Below, one piece after another: positions 23,085 to 26,058 of a DNA stretch of 26,058 nt; positions within the stretch are counted from its first letter, which is position 1; every line of letters starts with the position of its first letter. The notes below the pieces were generated by a model, which had not been told where the DNA came from, made no database searches, and saw only the letters and a list, made by a program, of their open reading frames with translations. A program made the translations under genes and the position numbers. This stretch comes from OLB16 sp964422415 (lineage in GTDB: Bacteria > Hinthialibacterota > Hinthialibacteria > OLB16), in NCBI GenBank assembly GCA_964422415.1, contig CAYRBI010000083.1, positions 1-26,058 of the forward strand, written 5' to 3'.

Positions 23085-24149
23085 TCAAAAGAGCGTTTCT
23101 TGGATGGGACCCGGGTGGCGGAAAGCGGATATCGACAAATCAAATCCACACCGGCCTGGAGGCAAACTGGCCTTTTTACAGGCTAAATTGAAGACCTGAT
23201 GGATCTGTTCGGCCCATTTGCCCTCTCCTTCCATCCGCTGGTAAAAGCGGGAACTATCCAAGCTGCCTCCATGAATCTCTCTGAGCCTATTTAGTACTTT
23301 TTGCTTCCGCTGGGGAAAATGCATTTCCAACCATTCAATGAATAACTCATCCACCGATCGCGGCAGCCGGACAATACAATGCCAAGCACTCCGCGCTCCC
23401 GCCTCGACCGCCGCACTTACGATCCGTTGAATCTCATGGTCCGTTAACCCCGGAATCATGGGCGCCACCATGACTCCCACCGGGATTCCCGCCTGAGCCA
23501 ACCGGTGGATGGCTTCCAGACGCTTTACCGGAGAGGAGGTCCGGGGTTCGAGAAGGCGCGCCAATTGGGCATCCAGGGAGGTGATTGAAAGGTTCACAAA
23601 GACCGCGTTGTATTGGGCTAATTGGGAGAGGATATCCATATCCCGTGCCACTAGGTGGTTTTTGGTTACGATGGCTACAGGATTTCGAAACTCAGCCAGG
23701 ACCTGAAGACATCTACGTGTGAGGTGGAGTCTCCGCTCGATGGGCTGATAGGGATCGGTAACCCCGCTCATTCCTATCACCTGTGGAACCCATCCAGGGG
23801 ATTCCAGTTCACGCCGGAGGAGTTCAGGGGCATCTTCTTTCACAAGGATCTTGCTTTCAAAATCCAATCCAGCGGAAAAACCCAGATACTCATGGTAGGG
23901 ACGCGCAAAACAATAAACGCAACCATGTTCACAACCCCGGTAAGGATTGAGTCCCGCGCGGTAAGGAAGGTCAGGGCTATCATTCCAAGAAATCACTGAA
24001 TGAGAGGAATCCGGGATGAACTGAGTCCGGGGGAGTGGTTCGGGCTCCTCCAGGTCTTCTTCGAAAGGAGTGTAGGATTCCGTACTGAAACGGTTGGACG
24101 GGTTGGTGAGGGCACCACGGCCTTTCCCATGTTTGGTTTTCATGTTCAT
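23085..24149 (-). CDS. Radical SAM protein of the PA0069 / SplB-like family
   Basis: A 354-aa cytoplasmic radical S-adenosylmethionine enzyme. The iron-sulfur motif C73-x3-C77-x2-C80 occurs in NPYRGCEHGCVYCFARPYHEY, the signature of the PA0069/Rv2578c group related to spore photoproduct lyase. Further barrel elements include MSGVTDPYQPIE, AIVTKNHLVARD and NLSITSLD. The N-terminus is basic and disordered-looking (MNMKTKHGKGRG), as is common in this group. The family is often annotated as DNA repair lyase, but its reaction is not established. ATG 24149 is taken; ATG 24143 is an alternative. GGAGGAG lies too far upstream for ideal spacing. Its neighbours do not explain its role. Confidence 0.92.
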   Translation of the reverse strand: MNMKTKHGKGRGALTNPSNRFSTESYTPFEEDLEEPEPLPRTQFIPDSSHSVISWNDSPDLPYRAGLNPYRGCEHGCVYCFARPYHEYLGFSAGLDFESKILVKEDAPELLRRELESPGWVPQVIGMSGVTDPYQPIERRLHLTRRCLQVLAEFRNPVAIVTKNHLVARDMDILSQLAQYNAVFVNLSITSLDAQLARLLEPRTSSPVKRLEAIHRLAQAGIPVGVMVAPMIPGLTDHEIQRIVSAAVEAGARSAWHCIVRLPRSVDELFIEWLEMHFPQRKQKVLNRLREIHGGSLDSSRFYQRMEGEGKWAEQIHQVFNLACKKASLPPGRCGFDLSISAFRHPGPIQETLF

Positions 24150-24177
24150 CTCTGATCACATTTACTCTCCTCCAAAC

Positions 24178-24183
24178 AGTATA
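24178..24183 (-). promoter_or_regulatory. Candidate -10 box for the radical SAM gene
   Basis: TATACT on the minus strand, five of six consensus bases, about 30 nt before the start codon. No good -35 element is seen. Confidence 0.25.
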
Positions 24184-24247
24184 CACACACCAGAGTGGCC
24201 GTTACCCTCCCGAGGAAGACTCGTTTTTTCATTCAGGTTATGTTGAA

Positions 24248-24253
24248 TATAAT
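24248..24253 (+). promoter_or_regulatory. -10 box for the redoxin gene
   Basis: A perfect TATAAT about 55 nt before ATG 24308, in the divergent region shared with the radical SAM gene. The upstream -35 area is T-rich (24224-24230) rather than consensus. Confidence 0.45.
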
Positions 24254-24307
24254 GGTTCATTTCGAACACCGATGATGAGTTCGAGGAACCCCAGTGGAGC
24301 AATATCG

Positions 24308-24985
24308 ATGAGTAAAATTCTCGGAGTCCTGCTGCTCTGCGCTACAGTCACCGCTCAAAGCGCGGAACTTAAAAAAGTGGTTGGACAGGTTTTTCCTAAA
24401 GTGAATGTTAAAAATGCGGTTTCTGGTGAGGTGATCGATCTCTCTCAGGTTTTAACCAAGAATGAAACCAAGGGAGCCGTCGTATTCTTCACCTCCTACA
24501 AGTGCCCATATGCAATTGGTTATGAGGAACGCACCAACAAGGTTGCCGTCAAGTATTCGGCCACGGTTCCCTTCCTGGCCCTGAACGCGAACGCAGCCAG
24601 CGAGGATACCGCTTCTCAGGCTGCATATGCTAAGGAGAAGGGTTTCAAGTTCTCTGTTGCTATCGATGAGGGATCCAAGATCGCCAAAGAGATTGGCGCG
24701 GGCAACACTCCCGAGTACTACTTGATCGACAAGGCTGGCAAGATCGTCTACCACGGCCCACTCGATGATAGTTTCGATGCCCCTTATGTCCAACAAGAAT
24801 ACCTGACCAATGCCATCGAGGCGGTGCTGGCTGGAAAACCAGTTCCTGAAAAAGACCAGGAACCGCCCCTCACGAAAAGCTGTAACATCAAGTTCCTCGA
24901 TGCTGACAAAAGCGCCGGGCCACAGACACCTCCCCCAAAAGATACGGAGAAAACCGGCGGGCACAACCACCAAATGAAACCGTAA
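24308..24985 (+). CDS. Secreted redoxin (AhpC/TSA-TlpA thioredoxin-fold) protein
   Basis: A 225-aa exported thioredoxin-fold protein, likely a thiol oxidoreductase or peroxiredoxin-like factor. The signal peptide is MSKILGVLLLCATVTAQSA. The core reads VVFFTSYKCPYAIGYEER with C66 in place of a classical CxxC, then NTPEYYLIDKAGKIVYHGPLDD with the cis-proline after T134. A second cysteine, C192, sits in LTKSCNIKF, comparable to the C-terminal GCSIKR-type motif of planctomycete redoxins. This suggests that a distant C66-C192 pair works instead of CxxC. A His/Pro-rich tail (GGHNHQ) ends the protein. ATG 24308 is preferred: it is 8 nt after GGAG and directly precedes the signal peptide. A longer frame begins at 24272. 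Confidence 0.87.
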   Translation: MSKILGVLLLCATVTAQSAELKKVVGQVFPKVNVKNAVSGEVIDLSQVLTKNETKGAVVFFTSYKCPYAIGYEERTNKVAVKYSATVPFLALNANAASEDTASQAAYAKEKGFKFSVAIDEGSKIAKEIGAGNTPEYYLIDKAGKIVYHGPLDDSFDAPYVQQEYLTNAIEAVLAGKPVPEKDQEPPLTKSCNIKFLDADKSAGPQTPPPKDTEKTGGHNHQMKP

Positions 24986-25007
24986 GTTCTGTCTTTATCA
25001 GGAGTTT

Positions 25008-25021
25008 CTCGCGTCCGCGAG
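25008..25021. other. Short perfect hairpin CTCGCG-tc-CGCGAG
   Basis: A 6-bp GC-rich stem with a 2-nt loop, 23 nt after the redoxin stop. It is not followed by T and lies upstream of the true terminator. Confidence 0.35.
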
Positions 25022-25031
25022 ATCTATAACG

Positions 25032-25071
25032 GGAGGGAGGCGACCGCAGGGTTACTTCCCTCCTTTGTTTG
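25032..25071 (+). terminator. Rho-independent terminator of the redoxin gene
   Basis: GGAGGGAGG (25032-25040) pairs with CTTCCCTCC (25055-25063), nine pairs including one G-T, with a 14-nt loop, and is followed by TTTGTTTG. Confidence 0.8.
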
Positions 25072-25183
25072 TGGTGAGTGGGGCCATACTGGCTCGAATC
25101 GTGATCGAAGACCGTAAACCATAACCAAGAGAGGCCCTGATCCACATAAACCGGCTTATAACCACCTGCATCTGTATTTGAGG

Positions 25184-25255
25184 AAAAGCTCTTGACAAGG
25201 CATTTCTAGCGTTCCAATCTGGAGAGTGACCGGATTCTCCGGCAACCCATATTCA
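25184..25255 (+). repeat. 72-bp promoter/leader repeat, copy 1
   Basis: Aligns without gaps to 25987-26058, 60 of 72 identical by hand count. It contains TTGACA (25192-25197), the block AGCGTTCCAA, and GAGTGACCGGAT-n-CTCCGGCAACCCAT. A small hairpin CCGGA-ttc-TCCGG (25230-25242) is preserved in both copies. It ends 13 nt before the pseudopilin start. Confidence 0.85.
25192..25220 (+). promoter_or_regulatory. Promoter of the pseudopilin gene (copy 1)
   Basis: Perfect -35 TTGACA (25192-25197) with CAATCT (25215-25220) at 17 nt as a poor -10. The same -35 and spacing recur in copy 2, which supports a real promoter even though the -10 is not consensus. Confidence 0.45.
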
Positions 25256-25268
25256 GGGGGTGGGCACC

Positions 25269-25943
25269 ATGGTCTCCACACCATTCTGGCCTAAGCGGTT
25301 GAATGGTTTTACTCTGATTGAACTCCTCATCGTCATTGCAATCATTTTGATCTTAATCTCAATCGCGTTACCCAATTTTATGGAGGCGCAGGTCCGTGCA
25401 CGGTTGACAAACACGCGCGCCTGCCTTCACGCCTACCGGACCGCAAATGAATCCTATTTTACCGATTTCAATACTTACGTTCCCGACGTGAATGGAGGTG
25501 AACCGGTAAAGGGTGGCTTTGGAGATTGGTCCAGTTGGTGGGCACGCAACCGGAAAATAAACTGCTCGGTTGTAGGTGAAATGTGTACCTACGCTATGCT
25601 GACTACCCCTATCCCTTATATGAAAAAACTTTGTTACGACCCCTTTCTTGCTGAGTTTAAAGACTCACGCGCCAGCGAACCCATATCCCTTCCGGAATAC
25701 ACTTCTTACCTCTCGGGTGGCAGTGTGAGAAAGCAATGTGCAGAAGCTCATGGTCTTCGTTATGTGATCCTCAGCCGTGGCCCCGACCTGAAAGTGAATG
25801 ACGGGGGGTTTGAGACTCTCTGGTGCTATCTGGGCGCACACACCCATCACACCAACGGGAATCCACTTATTTACAGCGCCACCAATGGCACCTACTCAAC
25901 GGGAGATATGATCGTCTCTAACCGTGGCCACGAAGGACCTTGA
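25269..25943 (+). CDS. Type II secretion / type IV-pilin-like pseudopilin
   Basis: A 224-aa prepilin-type protein. The leader MVSTPFWPKRLNG ends at G13, where a prepilin peptidase would cut before F14. The N-terminal helix is FTLIELLIVIAIILILISIAL with the conserved Glu at mature position 5, followed by PNFMEAQVRARLTNTRACL. The globular part carries several cysteines (NCSVVGEMC, KLCYD, KQCAE, LWCYL), which could form disulfides, and motifs typical of this protein family in PVC/Sumerlaeota-like bacteria (YVILSRGPDLKVNDGG, NGTYSTGDMIVSNRG). ATG 25269 follows GGGGGTGG by 5 nt; an in-frame GTG at 25260 is less likely. It is not in a complete secretion operon here. A second copy of its leader follows downstream. 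Confidence 0.9.
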   Translation: MVSTPFWPKRLNGFTLIELLIVIAIILILISIALPNFMEAQVRARLTNTRACLHAYRTANESYFTDFNTYVPDVNGGEPVKGGFGDWSSWWARNRKINCSVVGEMCTYAMLTTPIPYMKKLCYDPFLAEFKDSRASEPISLPEYTSYLSGGSVRKQCAEAHGLRYVILSRGPDLKVNDGGFETLWCYLGAHTHHTNGNPLIYSATNGTYSTGDMIVSNRGHEGP

Positions 25944-25986
25944 TTTTCATCCTCACCGAACCCCAGTGTGGGTGGAACCCGCAAGA

Positions 25987-26058
25987 AAAAGCCCTTGACA
26001 AGACCGAGCGAGCGTTCCAACCTAGTGAGTGACCGGATACTCCGGCAACCCATGTTCA
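25987..26058 (+). repeat. 72-bp promoter/leader repeat, copy 2 (runs to the window end)
   Basis: Second copy of the leader at 25184-25255, 44 nt after the pseudopilin stop. It includes TTGACA (25995-26000), CAACCT (26018-26023) at 17 nt, and the hairpin CCGGA-tac-TCCGG (26033-26045). By analogy, a start codon is expected about 14 nt beyond the window. Confidence 0.85.

Noticed and set aside
24452..24973. Minus-strand open frame (173 codons) inside the redoxin gene
   Set aside because: Shadow of the redoxin core, which has a signal peptide, promoter and terminator.
25184..25268. A known riboswitch ahead of the pseudopilin
   Set aside because: The conserved block has one small hairpin and does not match the cyclic-di-GMP, SAM or cobalamin consensus features I know; it is reported as an unexplained leader instead.

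Overview
The window looks like a contig from an uncultured, diderm, polysaccharide-degrading bacterium, most plausibly of the PVC / Sumerlaeota / Hydrogenedentota type (inference). The reasons are several large secreted glycoside hydrolases with no SusC/SusD pair, a pseudopilin with the FTLIELLIVIAI segment followed by LPNFMEAQVRAR as seen in those groups, a planctomycete-style redoxin ending in an SCNIKF motif, and an envelope-spanning TolC/HlyD set. There is one 100-N scaffold gap (2526-2625).

Layout. 1-1586 (-): partial bifunctional (p)ppGpp synthetase/hydrolase, cut by the window edge. 1764-4711 (-): a two-gene unit of a degenerate PHP-fold protein followed by a secreted protein with a 9-residue tandem repeat, interrupted by the gap, and a C-terminal region resembling two ExbD/TolR periplasmic domains. 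4860-13774 (+): three consecutive secreted carbohydrate-active enzymes: GH29 alpha-L-fucosidase, LamG-GH2 beta-mannosidase-like enzyme, and a GH78 alpha-L-rhamnosidase fused to a five-bladed-propeller glycosidase. They are separated by hairpin-rich intergenic DNA, including a cloverleaf-like inverted repeat and a strong terminator. 13911-17757 (+): a tight operon of a DUF4956-like membrane protein, a TolC-family outer membrane factor, an HlyD-type adaptor and a GNAT acetyltransferase. 17734-22962 (-): TPR protein, triple-LysM N-acetylmuramoyl-L-alanine amidase, small membrane-anchored protein, and a GH20/GH67-like secreted hydrolase. 23085-24149 (-): a PA0069-type radical SAM protein. 24308-24985 (+): secreted redoxin. 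25269-25943 (+): a pseudopilin preceded by a 72-bp promoter/leader block that recurs at the very end of the window.

How the genes fit together. The fucosidase, GH2, GH78-propeller and GH67-like enzymes all carry signal peptides and would together strip fucose, rhamnose, beta-mannose and possibly uronic acid residues from a complex polysaccharide such as an algal or plant cell-wall glycan (inference). The TPR-amidase-membrane protein block points to cell-wall remodelling. The DUF4956-TolC-HlyD operon has a periplasmic adaptor and outer membrane channel but no recognisable ABC, RND or MFS pump, which is its most unusual feature. The repeated leader before the pseudopilin suggests a shared expression signal for a family of such genes.
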